DNA from: Chromohalobacter sp. 296-RDG
GTDB lineage: Bacteria > Pseudomonadota > Gammaproteobacteria > Pseudomonadales > Halomonadaceae
Assembly: GCF_029889885.1 (NCBI RefSeq)
Contig: NZ_JARANY010000019.1
Coordinates: 1 to 52,884 of the forward strand
Direction: 5' to 3'
DNA length: 52,884 nt
The notes beneath the pieces are model-generated. The model saw only the letters and a program-made list of their open reading frames with translations, was not told the origin of the DNA and did not search any database. Position numbers and translations under genes: made by a program. Below, piece by piece: positions 23,651 through 33,323 of this stretch (the first letter of the stretch is position 1; every line of letters starts with the position of its first letter).

Positions 23651-24064
23651 ATGTTACAACCCAAGCGTACGAAATTTCGCAAGGTGCAGAAAGGTCGTAA
23701 CCGCGGTCTTGCGCATCGCGGAAGTAAGGTGAGCTTCGGTGAGTACGGCCTGAAAGCCACCGGTCGCGGACGCGTCACTGCTCGCCAGATCGAAGCCGGC
23801 CGTCGTGCCATTACGCGTCACGTCAAGCGTGGCGGCAAGATCTGGATCCGCGTCTTCCCGGATAAGCCAATCACCGAGAAGCCGCTGGAAGTCCGTATGG
23901 GTAAGGGTAAGGGCTCCGTTGAATACTGGGTGGCCCAAATCCAGCCCGGGAAGGTGCTTTACGAGATCGAAGGCGTTTCCGAGGAGCTGGCGCGCGAGGC
24001 TTTTGACCTGGCCGCCCAGAAGTTCCCGGTCTCCACCACCTTTGTAAAACGGACGGTGATGTGA
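23651..24064 (+). CDS. rplP: 50S ribosomal protein L16
   Basis: L16 helps position A-site tRNA in the 50S subunit. The 137 residues begin [19 protein letters not shown]. The [14 protein letters not shown] segment includes the Arg hydroxylated by YcfD/RoxA in E. coli (position about 81). The final TGA shares its A with the rpmC ATG. Confidence 0.97.
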   Translation: MLQPKRTKFRKVQKGRNRGLAHRGSKVSFGEYGLKATGRGRVTARQIEAGRRAITRHVKRGGKIWIRVFPDKPITEKPLEVRMGKGKGSVEYWVAQIQPGKVLYEIEGVSEELAREAFDLAAQKFPVSTTFVKRTVM

Positions 24065-24255
24065 TGAAAGCCCAGGAAATTCGTGAAAAATCAGTCGAAG
24101 CGCTTCAGCAGCAGCTGCTCGAGCTCCTCCGGGAGCAGTTCAACCTGCGCATGCAGAAGGCCACCGGTCAGCTGAGCCAGACTCATCTGCTCAAGCAGGT
24201 GCGTCGCGATATCGCTCGCGTTAAGACTGTGCTCAATGAGAAGGCAGGTGACTGA
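24064..24255 (+). CDS. rpmC: 50S ribosomal protein L29
   Basis: L29 is a small helical protein at the tunnel exit next to L23. The 63-residue product reads [14 protein letters not shown] and ends [19 protein letters not shown], like the family. The ATG at 24064 overlaps the rplP stop by one base. A GTG three bases earlier is possible but would add one residue only. Confidence 0.95.
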   Translation: MKAQEIREKSVEALQQQLLELLREQFNLRMQKATGQLSQTHLLKQVRRDIARVKTVLNEKAGD

Positions 24256-24256
24256 G

Positions 24257-24517
24257 ATGGCTGAAGAAAATAATGCTCGCACACTAAATGGCAAGGTCGT
24301 GAGCGACAAGATGGACAAGTCCGTCGTCGTTCAGGTCGAGCGCCGTGTTCGGCATCCTATTTACGACAAGTACGTGAAGCGCTCCACCAAACTGCACGCC
24401 CATGACGAGGCGAACCAGGCTCGGGTCGGTGACACGGTCTCTATCGAAGAGTGTCGCCCGATCTCCAAGTTGAAAGCCTGGACGCTGGTCGAGGTGGTCG
24501 AGCAGGCCAAGGGCTGA
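24257..24517 (+). CDS. rpsQ: 30S ribosomal protein S17
   Basis: S17 is a primary 16S rRNA-binding protein of the 30S body with an OB fold. The 86-residue product contains [20 protein letters not shown] and [19 protein letters not shown]. The ATG at 24257 follows the rpmC stop by one base. Alternative starts upstream lie inside rpmC. Confidence 0.96.
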   Translation: MAEENNARTLNGKVVSDKMDKSVVVQVERRVRHPIYDKYVKRSTKLHAHDEANQARVGDTVSIEECRPISKLKAWTLVEVVEQAKG

Positions 24518-24568
24518 GCAGGCCAGAGCCTTTCACCAGTGCAGTCAGTTTAGGTTTGGAGAAAACCG

Positions 24569-24940
24569 ATGATTCAGACGCAGACAAAGCTGGATGTCGC
24601 CGACAACAGCGGCGCGCGCCGGGTGCAATGCATCAAGGTGCTGGGCGGGTCACACCGCCGTTACGCGCGTGTTGGTGACGTCATCAAAGTGACGGTCAAG
24701 GAAGCGATTCCGCGAGGCAAGGTCAAAAAAGGCCAAGTCCTCAAGGCCGTCGTGGTACGTACCAAGAGTGGTGTCCGTCGTACAGACGGTTCACTGATCC
24801 GCTTCGATGGAAATGCGGCCGTTCTGTTGCAAAACGCCAACGAGCAGCCGATCGGTACCCGTATCTTCGGGCCGGTTACGCGTGAGCTTCGCAACGAGAA
24901 GTTCATGAAGATCATTTCCCTGGCGCCTGAAGTGCTGTGA
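24569..24940 (+). CDS. rplN: 50S ribosomal protein L14
   Basis: L14 lies at the subunit interface and is the docking site of silencing factor RsfS. It is first in the region called spc in E. coli. The 123 residues have the exact family length and include [16 protein letters not shown] and [11 protein letters not shown]. The 51-base gap before it shows no clear promoter, so co-transcription with the S10 genes is likely. Confidence 0.97.
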   Translation: MIQTQTKLDVADNSGARRVQCIKVLGGSHRRYARVGDVIKVTVKEAIPRGKVKKGQVLKAVVVRTKSGVRRTDGSLIRFDGNAAVLLQNANEQPIGTRIFGPVTRELRNEKFMKIISLAPEVL

Positions 24941-24954
24941 GGAGCGAGGCGGAT

Positions 24955-25269
24955 ATGCGTAAGATTAAACGTGACGACGAAGTGATCGTCATTGCCGGCA
25001 AGGACAAGGGTAAGCGCGGCACAATTAAACGGGTCCTGGATGGGTCCTATGTCGTGTCCGGTGTGAACATGGTCAAACGTCACACCAAGCCTAACCCCAT
25101 GCAAGGCAAGCAGGGGGGTATCGTCGAGCGTGAGGCCCCGATTCACGGATCCAACGTGGCCATCTTCAATCAGGAGACCGGCAAGGCGGATCGCGTCGGC
25201 TTCCAGATTCAGGAAGACGGTACCAAGGTACGTATCTACAAGTCGACGCAAAAGCAGATCGACGCCTAA
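24955..25269 (+). CDS. rplX: 50S ribosomal protein L24
   Basis: L24 initiates 50S assembly and sits near the tunnel exit. The 104-residue product has a KOW motif ([17 protein letters not shown]) and [17 protein letters not shown]. The ATG at 24955 has GGAG 11 bases upstream. An in-frame GTG at 24937 would overlap rplN and is less likely. Confidence 0.95.
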   Translation: MRKIKRDDEVIVIAGKDKGKRGTIKRVLDGSYVVSGVNMVKRHTKPNPMQGKQGGIVEREAPIHGSNVAIFNQETGKADRVGFQIQEDGTKVRIYKSTQKQIDA

Positions 25270-25287
25270 CGCGAGTCGGGTAGCAAA

Positions 25288-25827
25288 ATGGCGAACTTGA
25301 AAGAACGTTATCAGAACGAGGTGGCAGCTCAGCTCCAAGAGCAGTTCAGCTACGCCAACGTGATGCAGATACCGCGGATCACCAAGGTGACCCTTAATAT
25401 GGGCATCGGCGATGCGACCAGTGACAAGAAGCTGATCGACAACGCCGTTGGCGACCTGGAGAAACTCTCCGGTCAGAAGCCGGTAGTGACCAAGGCGCGC
25501 AAGTCAATCTCAGGCTTCAAGGTCCGCGAAAGCTGGCCGATCGGCATCAAGGTGACTTTACGTCGCGAACGGATGTGGGATTTCCTCGATCGTCTCGTGA
25601 ACGTCGCGATTCCGCGCGTTCGTGACTTTCGTGGTCTGAACCCCAAGTCCTTCGATGGTCGTGGCAACTACTCTATGGGTGTGCGTGAACAGATCATCTT
25701 CCCCGAGCTCGAATATGATAAGATCGATCGTATTCGCGGGTTGGATGTCACAGTCACCACTACTGCCAACACCGATGAAGAAGGCCGTGCGCTGCTGAGC
25801 GCGCTGAACTTCCCGTTCAAGAAATAA
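25288..25827 (+). CDS. rplE: 50S ribosomal protein L5
   Basis: L5 binds 5S rRNA with L18 and L25 and contacts the 30S head. The 179-residue product contains [32 protein letters not shown], and the C-terminal INFP-like ALNFPFKK. In E. coli the S8 repressor site lies at the start of this gene. I could not assign it here. Confidence 0.97.
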   Translation: MANLKERYQNEVAAQLQEQFSYANVMQIPRITKVTLNMGIGDATSDKKLIDNAVGDLEKLSGQKPVVTKARKSISGFKVRESWPIGIKVTLRRERMWDFLDRLVNVAIPRVRDFRGLNPKSFDGRGNYSMGVREQIIFPELEYDKIDRIRGLDVTVTTTANTDEEGRALLSALNFPFKK

Positions 25828-25837
25828 GGGTGGGATC

Positions 25838-26143
25838 ATGGCAAAGAAAAGCATGATTGAGCGTGAGCTCAAGCGCGCGAAGCTGGTAGACAAGTACGCG
25901 GCCAAGCGTGCCAAGCTCAAGGCTGTCATCTATGACGTCAACGCTTCTGATGAAGAGCGCTTCGATGCCCAACTGAAGCTTCAGGAGTTGCCGCGCGATT
26001 CCAGCCCGGTACGTCAGCGTAATCGCTGCCACGTAACCGGTCGTCCGCATGGCTTCTACCAAAAGTTCGGCTTGGGCCGCAATAAACTGCGTGAAGCCGC
26101 CATGCGTGGCGACGTACCTGGGCTCAAGAAGTCCAGCTGGTAA
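25838..26143 (+). CDS. rpsN: 30S ribosomal protein S14 (zinc-free type)
   Basis: S14 is a late-assembling 30S head protein. The 101-residue product is the long form with only one cysteine in the C-terminal motif ([21 protein letters not shown]). It therefore belongs to the zinc-independent class found in enterobacteria and pseudomonads. A GGTGGGAT motif precedes the ATG. Confidence 0.96.
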   Translation: MAKKSMIERELKRAKLVDKYAAKRAKLKAVIYDVNASDEERFDAQLKLQELPRDSSPVRQRNRCHVTGRPHGFYQKFGLGRNKLREAAMRGDVPGLKKSSW

Positions 26144-26171
26144 GCTACGCGAGAATCAGGAGCGCAACGTA

Positions 26172-26564
26172 ATGAGCATGCAAGATACTCTGGCGGATAT
26201 GTTTACCCGTATCCGCAATGCGCAGATGGCCATTAAGGAGACGGTTTCAATGCCGTCTTCCAACCTCAAGGTCGAGGTGGCTCGCGTATTGAAGCAAGAG
26301 GGGTATATCTACGACTTCACTGTCACGGAAGGCGCCAAGCCCCAGCTGATCGTTACTCTCAAGTACTTCGAGGGTAAACCGGTCATCGAGCACATTCAGC
26401 GCTTTTCCAAGCCGTCCCTGCGCTCTTACAAGGGCAAGGACACGCTGCCGAAAGTCGCGGATGGTCTGGGCATCGCGATCGTCACCACTTCCCAGGGCGT
26501 GATGACCGATCGTGCGGCGCGTCAGGCCGGTGTCGGTGGTGAAGTCATCTGCACCGTATTCTAG
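26172..26564 (+). CDS. rpsH: 30S ribosomal protein S8
   Basis: S8 organises the central domain of 16S rRNA and represses the spc operon in E. coli. The 130 residues begin [18 protein letters not shown] and end [11 protein letters not shown], both diagnostic. CAGGAG lies 8 bases before the ATG at 26172. Upstream in-frame codons lie in rpsN. Confidence 0.97.
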   Translation: MSMQDTLADMFTRIRNAQMAIKETVSMPSSNLKVEVARVLKQEGYIYDFTVTEGAKPQLIVTLKYFEGKPVIEHIQRFSKPSLRSYKGKDTLPKVADGLGIAIVTTSQGVMTDRAARQAGVGGEVICTVF

Positions 26565-26573
26565 GAGTTTGGA

Positions 26574-27104
26574 ATGTCCCGCGTAGCCAAATATCCGGTG
26601 AAACTGCCGAGTGGCGTCGAGGTCAAACTCGAGGCCAACAAGCTGACCGTCAAGGGCGGTCAGGGCACGCTCTCCATGACCGTGCATTCCGATGTCACCG
26701 TGGGCCAAGAAGAAGGCCAGCTGACATTCAATCCGAGCGAGTCCGCTAAAAGCTGGGCGATGGTCGGAACCACACGTGCGCTGGTACAGAACCTCGTTAC
26801 CGGCGTTTCGGAAGGCTTTAGCAAGTCTCTCGAGATCAACGGTGTTGGTTACCGCGCGCAAGTAAGTGGCGACACACTCAACCTGACATTAGGTTTCTCG
26901 CACCCTGTCGAGTATACGCTGCCTGAAGGTGTGACGGCCGAAGCGCCGAAGAATACCACGATTGTGCTGAAAAGCGCGGACAAGCAGAAGCTCGGCCAGG
27001 TTGCAGCGGAAATTCGTGCCTTCCGTCCGCCCGAACCCTATAAGGGCAAGGGGATTCGGTATGGCGACGAAGAAGTCCGCCGCAAAGAAGCCAAGAAGAA
27101 GTAA
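26574..27104 (+). CDS. rplF: 50S ribosomal protein L6
   Basis: L6 supports the factor-binding site near the sarcin-ricin loop. The 176-residue protein has two repeated alpha/beta domains and the signature [25 protein letters not shown] at the C-terminus. TAGGAG precedes the ATG. Confidence 0.97.
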   Translation: MSRVAKYPVKLPSGVEVKLEANKLTVKGGQGTLSMTVHSDVTVGQEEGQLTFNPSESAKSWAMVGTTRALVQNLVTGVSEGFSKSLEINGVGYRAQVSGDTLNLTLGFSHPVEYTLPEGVTAEAPKNTTIVLKSADKQKLGQVAAEIRAFRPPEPYKGKGIRYGDEEVRRKEAKKK

Positions 27105-27113
27105 GGCAGGGTT

Positions 27114-27464
27114 ATGAACGCGAAGAAAGAATCTCGTCTCCGTCGTGCCCGCCGCGCTCGCGCCAAGATTCGCGAGCTTGGCGTGTCTCGCTTGTGCGTC
27201 AATCGCACGCCGCGCCATATCTACGCGCAGATCATTTCGCCGGATGGTGGCCGAGTACTGGCCAGTGCATCCACGCTCGATAAGAGCCTGCGTGAAGGAT
27301 CCACGGGCAATGCAGACGCCGCCTCCAAGGTGGGCGCCCTGATTGCCGAACGCGCAAAGGAAGCGGGCATCACCGAGGTGGCCTTTGATCGTGCCGGGTT
27401 TAAATACCACGGTCGTATCAAGGCCCTGGCAGATGCCGCTCGTGAAGGCGGCCTGGAATTCTAA
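27114..27464 (+). CDS. rplR: 50S ribosomal protein L18
   Basis: L18 binds 5S rRNA together with L5. The 116-residue product has a basic N-terminal tail ([20 protein letters not shown]) and the [21 protein letters not shown] core. GGCAGG precedes the ATG. rpsE follows after 11 bases. Confidence 0.97.
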   Translation: MNAKKESRLRRARRARAKIRELGVSRLCVNRTPRHIYAQIISPDGGRVLASASTLDKSLREGSTGNADAASKVGALIAERAKEAGITEVAFDRAGFKYHGRIKALADAAREGGLEF

Positions 27465-27475
27465 AGGGTTTTACG

Positions 27476-27976
27476 ATGGCGAATAACGAACAGAAGGGCG
27501 GCGATCTGCAAGAGAAACTCGTGCAGGTAAACCGCGTCGCCAAGGTTGTGAAAGGTGGTCGTATTTTCGGCTTCACCGCACTGACCGTCGTTGGCGATGG
27601 CAACGGTCGCGTCGGCTTCGGCCGCGGCAAAGCACGTGAAGTGCCTATCGCGATTCAGAAGGCGATGGATCAGGCTCGCCGCAACATGGTGAAGGTAAGT
27701 CTCAGTGGCTCTACGCTGCAGTACCCCACGAAGGCCCGTCACGGTGCCTCCAAGGTGTTTATGCAGCCGGCGTCTGAAGGTACCGGTATCATTGCTGGCG
27801 GTGCCATGCGCTCCGTACTCGAACTGGCAGGCGTCCATGACGTACTCGCCAAGTGTTACGGTTCTACCAACCCGGTGAACGTGGTGCGGGCGACTGTTAA
27901 CGGTCTCGCTGCCATGCGGTCTCCGGAGGATGTTGCCGCTAAGCGTGGCATGTCCGTCGAAGAGCTCGCGGGGTAA
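27476..27976 (+). CDS. rpsE: 30S ribosomal protein S5
   Basis: S5 contributes to decoding accuracy and to mRNA unwinding at the entry channel. The 166 residues hold the N-terminal double-stranded-RNA-binding fold ([21 protein letters not shown]) and the [15 protein letters not shown] loop [14 protein letters not shown]. Sites of spectinomycin-resistance changes (N-terminal loop) look wild type. Confidence 0.97.
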   Translation: MANNEQKGGDLQEKLVQVNRVAKVVKGGRIFGFTALTVVGDGNGRVGFGRGKAREVPIAIQKAMDQARRNMVKVSLSGSTLQYPTKARHGASKVFMQPASEGTGIIAGGAMRSVLELAGVHDVLAKCYGSTNPVNVVRATVNGLAAMRSPEDVAAKRGMSVEELAG

Positions 27977-27982
27977 GGCATC

Positions 27983-28168
27983 ATGGCATCAGCAACGATC
28001 AAGGTTACCCAGACTCGTAGTACCATCGGCATTCTTGAAAAGCACAAGGCCACTATCCGTGGCTTGGGCTTGCGCCGCATCGGTCACACGGTTGAGCTGG
28101 AAGATACCCCCGCCGTACGCGGTATGGTCAACAAGGTTAATTACCTTGTGCGTGTTGAGGGAGAGTAA
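27983..28168 (+). CDS. rpmD: 50S ribosomal protein L30
   Basis: The 61-residue L30 is a small 50S surface protein. The sequence [33 protein letters not shown] is characteristic, and the length is the usual one. It lies between rpsE and rplO with gaps of 6 and 3 bases. Confidence 0.96.
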   Translation: MASATIKVTQTRSTIGILEKHKATIRGLGLRRIGHTVELEDTPAVRGMVNKVNYLVRVEGE

Positions 28169-28171
28169 TCC

Positions 28172-28606
28172 ATGAAACTCAATAGTCTGAGCCCTGCACT
28201 GGGCTCGAAGCACACCGAGAAGCGCGTCGGTCGTGGCATCGGCTCCGGTCTGGGCAAGACCGGTGGCCGCGGTCACAAAGGCCAGAAGTCACGCTCCGGT
28301 GGGTCCGTGAAGCCCGGTTTTGAAGGCGGTCAGATGCCGTTGCAGCGTCGTCTGCCGAAATATGGTTTCACGTCCATCAAGGCGCTGGCCTCCGAAGAGG
28401 TGCGCGTGGCGGAGTTGGCCAAGATCGACAGTGATATCGTCGATCTGGATAGCCTTAAGAAAGCCAACGTACTCAAGGATAATACCCAGTACGCGAAGGT
28501 GATTCTCTCCGGTGAACTGAACAAAGCAGTTACGGTTCGTGGTCTCAAGGTCACCAAAGGTGCCCGTGGCGCGATCGAAGCTGCCGGTGGCAAGGTAGAG
28601 GACTAA
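28172..28606 (+). CDS. rplO: 50S ribosomal protein L15
   Basis: L15 is a late 50S assembly protein. The 144-residue product has the glycine- and arginine-rich N-terminal extension ([20 protein letters not shown]) and a C-terminal beta domain ending [17 protein letters not shown]. The TAA stop shares its last A with the secY ATG. Confidence 0.97.
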   Translation: MKLNSLSPALGSKHTEKRVGRGIGSGLGKTGGRGHKGQKSRSGGSVKPGFEGGQMPLQRRLPKYGFTSIKALASEEVRVAELAKIDSDIVDLDSLKKANVLKDNTQYAKVILSGELNKAVTVRGLKVTKGARGAIEAAGGKVED

Positions 28607-29937
28607 TGGCTAAGTCAGGAAATATGCCGGCCAGTGGAAGTGGTCTGAGTGAACTTTGGGCGCGTTTGCGTTTCGTGTTCATCGCCATCGTGGTGTACCG
28701 TATCGGTGCCCATATTCCGGTGCCTGGCATCAATCCTGACCAGCTTGCTGCCTTGTTCAGGGAAAATCAGGGCACCATCCTAGGCATGTTCAACATGTTT
28801 TCGGGTGGTGCGCTGTCGCGCATGAGTATTTTTGCGTTGGGGATCATGCCGTATATCTCCGCGTCGATCATCATGCAGCTCCTGACGGCGGTCTCGCCTC
28901 AGCTGGAACAGCTGAAGAAAGAAGGTGAGGCTGGCCGGCGCAAGATCAACCAGTACACGCGCTACGGTACGGTGCTGCTGGCATTGATCCAAGCGACCGG
29001 CATGGCAGTCGGTCTGGTCGGACAGGGCGTCGCCTATAGCGGCGATCTCAGCTTCTACTTCACAGCGATCGTGACGTTCGTCGCGGGTGCCGTGTTCCTT
29101 ATGTGGCTGGGAGAGCAGATCACCGAGAAAGGCATTGGTAACGGCATTTCCCTTATCATCTTCGCGGGTATCGTGGCGGGTCTTCCGAGCGCTATCGGTC
29201 AGTCTTTCGAGCTGGCGCGAAACGATGGGGCCTGGAATATCTTGCCGTTGCTGTCGTTGGCAGTCCTGGGGATCGCGACTGTTGCATTCGTGGTCTTCAT
29301 CGAGCGTGGTCAGCGACGCATCAAGGTGAATTATCCGCGGCGTCAGGTAGGCAACAAGATGTATGCCGGGCAGAGCAGCTATCTGCCGCTGAAGGTCAAC
29401 ATGGCCGGTGTCATTCCGCCGATCTTTGCCTCCAGTATCTTGCTGTTTCCGGCCTCGATTGGCCAATGGATCGGTGACGGGCAGAACATGGCCTGGCTCC
29501 AGACGGTGTCGCAAGCGCTTGGGCCGGGGCAGCCGCTGTACATCTTGCTTTTCGCGGCGGCGGTGCTATTCTTCTGCTTCTTTTACACGGCGTTGGTCTT
29601 CAATCCCAAGGATGTCGCCGACAACCTGAAGAAGTCTGGAGCGTTTCTACCGGGAATTCGTCCGGGTGAGCAAACGTCCCGCTATATCGATAAGGTCATG
29701 ACGCGTCTGACGCTTTTCGGCGCCTTATACATCACCGCAGTTTCCCTGATGCCTCAGTTCCTTGTGGTGGCCTGGCAAGTACCTTTCTATTTTGGCGGTA
29801 CTTCCTTGCTCATCGTGGTAGTGGTAGTCATGGACTTCATGTCCCAGGTGCAGTCGCATCTGATGTCGAATCAATATGAATCGGTGATGAAGAAGTCCAA
29901 CCTGAAAGGCTATGGCAGCGGCGGTATCCTGCGTTAA
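28606..29937 (+). CDS. secY: Preprotein translocase subunit SecY
   Basis: SecY forms the protein-conducting channel of the inner membrane. The 443 residues give ten hydrophobic segments. Visible motifs are [20 protein letters not shown] in the first periplasmic/TM2 region, [15 protein letters not shown] at TM5 and [20 protein letters not shown] in the cytoplasmic loop. It is coupled to rplO by a one-base overlap. It sits in the spc section, as in most bacteria. Confidence 0.98.
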   Translation: MAKSGNMPASGSGLSELWARLRFVFIAIVVYRIGAHIPVPGINPDQLAALFRENQGTILGMFNMFSGGALSRMSIFALGIMPYISASIIMQLLTAVSPQLEQLKKEGEAGRRKINQYTRYGTVLLALIQATGMAVGLVGQGVAYSGDLSFYFTAIVTFVAGAVFLMWLGEQITEKGIGNGISLIIFAGIVAGLPSAIGQSFELARNDGAWNILPLLSLAVLGIATVAFVVFIERGQRRIKVNYPRRQVGNKMYAGQSSYLPLKVNMAGVIPPIFASSILLFPASIGQWIGDGQNMAWLQTVSQALGPGQPLYILLFAAAVLFFCFFYTALVFNPKDVADNLKKSGAFLPGIRPGEQTSRYIDKVMTRLTLFGALYITAVSLMPQFLVVAWQVPFYFGGTSLLIVVVVVMDFMSQVQSHLMSNQYESVMKKSNLKGYGSGGILR

Positions 29938-29968
29938 ACGCGCCCCGCTAGGTTTTTTGGAGAGAACG

Positions 29969-30082
29969 ATGAAAGTTCGAGCTTCCGTCAAGAAAATGTG
30001 CCGTAACTGCAAGATCATTCGGCGCAATGGCGCGATTCGTGTCATCTGTAGCGAACCGCGGCATAAGCAGCGCCAGGGTTGA
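29969..30082 (+). CDS. rpmJ: 50S ribosomal protein L36 (zinc-ribbon type)
   Basis: The 37-residue product reads [20 protein letters not shown] and ends [10 protein letters not shown]. The zinc ligands C11, C14, C27 and H32 are present. It is one residue shorter than the 38-residue E. coli protein, which is common in related groups. The start has TTGGAGAGA upstream. It lies between secY and the alpha-operon leader. Confidence 0.95.
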   Translation: MKVRASVKKMCRNCKIIRRNGAIRVICSEPRHKQRQG

Positions 30083-30204
30083 TCCTACGCTGATTTACAA
30101 GCGGGTGTAGGTATGCCCCTTGTCTCTTAGGAGGCAAAGGGGTATGCTATTGCGCCCTTATAGACGACTAAACGAGCAAGCCGCTCAACATTCGGAGTAA
30201 GCTG
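30083..30204 (+). promoter_or_regulatory. Alpha-operon leader (possible S4-binding region)
   Basis: The 122-base gap holds a stem ATGCCCCTT (30113-30121) with AAGGGGTAT (30137-30145), one G-U pair and a 15-base loop, 60 bases before rpsM. In E. coli, S4 represses this operon by binding a pseudoknot around the rpsM start. I see the hairpin but have not modelled a pseudoknot. Confidence 0.5.
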
Positions 30205-30561
30205 ATGGCCCGTATTGCAGGCGTCAATATCCCGGACAATAAGCATGCGGCGATCTCGCTGACCTACATCTTCGGGATTGGCCGTACACGCGCGCAGGAA
30301 ATCTGCGTCGCTACCGGCATCGCGTCGACGACGAAAGTTCAGGAACTGTCCGCCGAGGAGGTGGATATCCTGCGTAACGAAGTCGGCAAGTATACCGTTG
30401 AAGGCGATCTTCGCCGTGATACGACGCTTAACATCAAGCGTCTCATGGACTTGGGTTGCTATCGTGGTCTGCGTCATCGTCGTGGTCTTCCGCTGCGTGG
30501 TCAGCGTACCAAGACCAATGCGCGTACCCGTAAAGGACCGCGTAAGCCGATTCGCAAATAA
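30205..30561 (+). CDS. rpsM: 30S ribosomal protein S13
   Basis: S13 is at the top of the 30S head and forms bridges to L5 and contacts with P-site tRNA. The 118 residues begin [20 protein letters not shown] and end in the basic tail [11 protein letters not shown]. The [20 protein letters not shown] segment is the family signature. CGGAG lies 7 bases before the ATG. Confidence 0.97.
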   Translation: MARIAGVNIPDNKHAAISLTYIFGIGRTRAQEICVATGIASTTKVQELSAEEVDILRNEVGKYTVEGDLRRDTTLNIKRLMDLGCYRGLRHRRGLPLRGQRTKTNARTRKGPRKPIRK

Positions 30562-30600
30562 AACGCACGTTCTGGCGTTAAGACAGGAATAGACATCAAC

Positions 30601-30987
30601 ATGGCTAACCCGCGTAGTAACCGTAAAAAGGTGAAAAAGCAGGTAGTGGATGCGGTTGCCCACATCCATGCCTCTTTTAACAACACGATCGTGACGATCA
30701 CAGACCGCCAGGGCAACGCCCTTTCTTGGGCGACTGCCGGTGGTTCGGGTTTTCGTGGTTCTCGCAAGAGCACCCCGTTCGCTGCTCAAGTAGCAAGCGA
30801 ACGTGCAGCGACCGCTGCAGCCGAGTATGGTGTGAAAAACGTCGACGTGCTGGTCAAGGGACCCGGTCCCGGCCGTGAATCCGCCGTGCGTGCGCTCAAT
30901 GCTGCGGGTTTCCGCGTGCAGAGCATTACCGACGCGACGCCCGTTCCCCATAACGGCTGCCGTCCGCCGAAGAAACGCCGCGTTTAA
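30601..30987 (+). CDS. rpsK: 30S ribosomal protein S11
   Basis: S11 lies on the 30S platform near the Shine-Dalgarno helix. The 128-residue product includes [20 protein letters not shown] and [18 protein letters not shown]. The C-terminal [13 protein letters not shown] contains the Asn-Gly known to isomerise to isoaspartate in E. coli. Confidence 0.97.
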   Translation: MANPRSNRKKVKKQVVDAVAHIHASFNNTIVTITDRQGNALSWATAGGSGFRGSRKSTPFAAQVASERAATAAAEYGVKNVDVLVKGPGPGRESAVRALNAAGFRVQSITDATPVPHNGCRPPKKRRV

Positions 30988-30999
30988 GGAGACAGATTC

Positions 31000-31620
31000 A
31001 TGGCACGTTATATTGGACCGAAGTGCAAACTGTCTCGTCGTGAAGGCACCGATCTCTTTTTGAAGAGCGGTGTTACTCCCTTCGAGAAAAAGTGCAAATC
31101 CGAGCAGATCCCGGGTGTCCACGGCCAGCGCCGTCAGCGTCTTTCCGACTATGGCTTGCAGCTTCGTGAGAAGCAGAAAGTACGCCGCATGTATGGCGTA
31201 CTCGAGAAGCAGTTCCGCAATTACTACAAGGAAGCGGCCCGCCTCAAGGGCGCGACTGGCGAGTTGTTGTTGCAGCTTCTCGAATCCCGACTGGACAATG
31301 TCGTCTACCGTATGGGTTTCGGCTCCACGCGTTCCGAAGCGCGTCAGTTGGTCAGCCACAAGGCAATCGCCGTGAATGGCCGTAGCGTCAACGTGGCTTC
31401 CTATCAGGTCAAGCCAGGTGACGTGGTGTCCGTCCGTGAAAAGTCCAAGAACCAGGCGCGTATTCAAAACGCCCTGGGAATCGCCGCCAACCGTGGCGAT
31501 GTGACTTGGACCGACGTCGACTCCAAGAAGATGGAAGGCACTTTCAAGGCTGTCCCGGAACGCGGCGACCTGTCTGCCGACATCAACGAAAACCTGATCG
31601 TCGAGCTGTACTCGAAGTAA
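31000..31620 (+). CDS. rpsD: 30S ribosomal protein S4
   Basis: S4 nucleates 30S assembly at the five-way junction of 16S rRNA and represses the alpha operon in E. coli. The 206 residues include an S4 RNA-binding domain ([20 protein letters not shown] onward, about 92-155). The N-terminal cysteine cluster is reduced to C9 and C32, so no zinc finger is expected. AAGGAGA precedes the ATG. Confidence 0.97.
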   Translation: MARYIGPKCKLSRREGTDLFLKSGVTPFEKKCKSEQIPGVHGQRRQRLSDYGLQLREKQKVRRMYGVLEKQFRNYYKEAARLKGATGELLLQLLESRLDNVVYRMGFGSTRSEARQLVSHKAIAVNGRSVNVASYQVKPGDVVSVREKSKNQARIQNALGIAANRGDVTWTDVDSKKMEGTFKAVPERGDLSADINENLIVELYSK

Positions 31621-31711
31621 TCATGCAGCCACTGCGTGATGCCGCCAGGCCCCATGCCAGGGCCTGGTTTCGAGTACCGAGTATCCGTTTGGCAGCCTGA
31701 AAGGTGTTCTT

Positions 31712-32710
31712 ATGCAGCGTTCAGTGACAGAGTTTCTCCGTCCTCGTGACATCAAGGTCGAAGAGATCAACGCGAATCATGCGAAGATCGTGCTCGAGCC
31801 GTTCGAGCGTGGTTTCGGCCATACCCTGGGGAATGCTCTGCGTCGCATCCTGCTGTCTTCCATGCCCGGTTGCGCCATTGTGGAAGCGGAGATTGAAGGC
31901 GTTTTACACGAGTACAGCGCCATCGAAGGCGTCCAAGAGGACGTCATCGAGATTCTCCTGAACCTCAAGGACGTCGCCATCAAGATGCATGGCCGTGACG
32001 AAGTGGTTCTGACGCTGAGCAAGCAGGGTCCGAGTGTGGTGACCGCGGGCGACATCGCCGTCGATCATGATGTCGACGTCATCAACCCAGATCACGTTAT
32101 CGCGCACCTCAACGACAGCGGCGAGCTGAAAATGGAGCTCAAGGTGGTCCGTGGTCGTGGCTATGAGCCAGCGGATACCCGTGCTTCCGAGGAAGATGAA
32201 TCGCGCGCTATCGGTCGTCTCCAGCTGGATGCGACCTTCAGCCCGGTGCGTCGTGTGTCTTATTCCGTGGAAGCCGCGCGTGTCGAACAGCGTACCGATC
32301 TCGATAAGCTGATTATCGACTTGGAAACCGACGGCACCTTGGATCCGGAAGAGGCGATTCGCCGTAGCGCGACCATACTGCAAGAGCAGTTGGGCGCGTT
32401 CGTCGACCTCGAAGCCGACAAGGAACAGGAAGTCGAAGAAGAAGAGGATCAGATCGATCCGATTCTACTGCGCCCCGTAGACGATCTCGAGTTGACCGTT
32501 CGCAGCGCCAACTGCTTGAAAGCCGAGAATATCTATTATATCGGTGATCTAATTCAGCGTACCGAAGTGGAGCTGTTGAAGACCCCGAACCTCGGCAAGA
32601 AATCCTTGAACGAGATCAAGGACGTTCTGGCAGCGCGCGGTCTTTCCCTCGGCATGCGGCTTGAAAACTGGCCGCCGGCGAGTCTGAAGGACGATAAGGC
32701 CTCTGCGTGA
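31712..32710 (+). CDS. rpoA: DNA-directed RNA polymerase subunit alpha
   Basis: Alpha dimers assemble the polymerase, and their C-terminal domain binds UP elements and activators. The 332 residues show the N-terminal assembly domain ([19 protein letters not shown]), an acidic linker (about 236-250, [12 protein letters not shown]) and the C-terminal domain with [14 protein letters not shown], which contains the DNA-contacting Arg. The length is close to the 329 of E. coli. A 91-base gap separates it from rpsD. Confidence 0.98.
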   Translation: MQRSVTEFLRPRDIKVEEINANHAKIVLEPFERGFGHTLGNALRRILLSSMPGCAIVEAEIEGVLHEYSAIEGVQEDVIEILLNLKDVAIKMHGRDEVVLTLSKQGPSVVTAGDIAVDHDVDVINPDHVIAHLNDSGELKMELKVVRGRGYEPADTRASEEDESRAIGRLQLDATFSPVRRVSYSVEAARVEQRTDLDKLIIDLETDGTLDPEEAIRRSATILQEQLGAFVDLEADKEQEVEEEEDQIDPILLRPVDDLELTVRSANCLKAENIYYIGDLIQRTEVELLKTPNLGKKSLNEIKDVLAARGLSLGMRLENWPPASLKDDKASA

Positions 32711-32749
32711 GCGCCGACTCGAGTCCCAGTTTGGTAAGGAATTTCAACC

Positions 32750-33133
32750 ATGCGTCATCGTAAGAGTGGTCGTCACCTCAATCGTACGAGCTCGCATCGC
32801 CATGCCATGTTCAAGAACATGTGTGTGTCGCTCGTCGAGCACGAAGTCATCAAGACTACCCTGCCCAAGGCCAAGGAGTTGCGTCGTCACGTCGAGCCGC
32901 TGATTACTCTGGCTAAGCAGGACAGCGTCGCCAATCGCCGTCTGGCCTTCAATCGCACCCGTTCCAAAGAAACGGTCGGTAAGCTCTTCAATGAGCTGGG
33001 CCCACGTTACGTCGAGCGTCCGGGTGGCTATGTGCGTATTCTCAAGTGCGGTTTCCGCACTGGTGACAATGCGCCGATGGCTTATGTTGAGCTGGTCGAC
33101 CGTCCGGTCGTAGAGGAAGCCGCCGAAGAGTGA
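32750..33133 (+). CDS. rplQ: 50S ribosomal protein L17
   Basis: L17 lies near the tunnel exit. The 127-residue product starts [20 protein letters not shown] and contains [20 protein letters not shown], both diagnostic. AAGGAAT precedes the ATG. It is the last gene of the ribosomal block, with a strong terminator 31 bases after its stop. Confidence 0.97.
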   Translation: MRHRKSGRHLNRTSSHRHAMFKNMCVSLVEHEVIKTTLPKAKELRRHVEPLITLAKQDSVANRRLAFNRTRSKETVGKLFNELGPRYVERPGGYVRILKCGFRTGDNAPMAYVELVDRPVVEEAAEE

Positions 33134-33164
33134 TCTTCGACAGGCTTCGCCATCTCGGCACAAT

Positions 33165-33194
33165 AAAGCCGGCCCCGAGGGGCCGGCTTTTTTT
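33165..33194 (+). terminator. Terminator of the alpha operon
   Basis: AAAGCCGGCCCC pairs with GGGGCCGGCTTT (12 bp, very tight loop) and runs into seven T residues. It is a canonical intrinsic terminator behind rplQ. The AAA/TTT ends make it partly usable in reverse for uvrA as well. Confidence 0.95.
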
Positions 33195-33323
33195 GTCAGT
33201 TCGAAGAGCCTGAACTTCGTCCGGGAGCTTGAAGAACGCCCGCGGCGCGGGCTTGAGTCTGAAGCCGGAAGAAAAGGCTGGACCCGGAGGGTCTGGATGC
33301 AGGCTCCGTTCGAGCTTCGAGCC

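Noticed and set aside
29969..30082. L36 one residue shorter than E. coli L36
   Set aside because: The 37-residue form with C-x4-H spacing occurs in other gammaproteobacteria as I recall, so it is not a defect.
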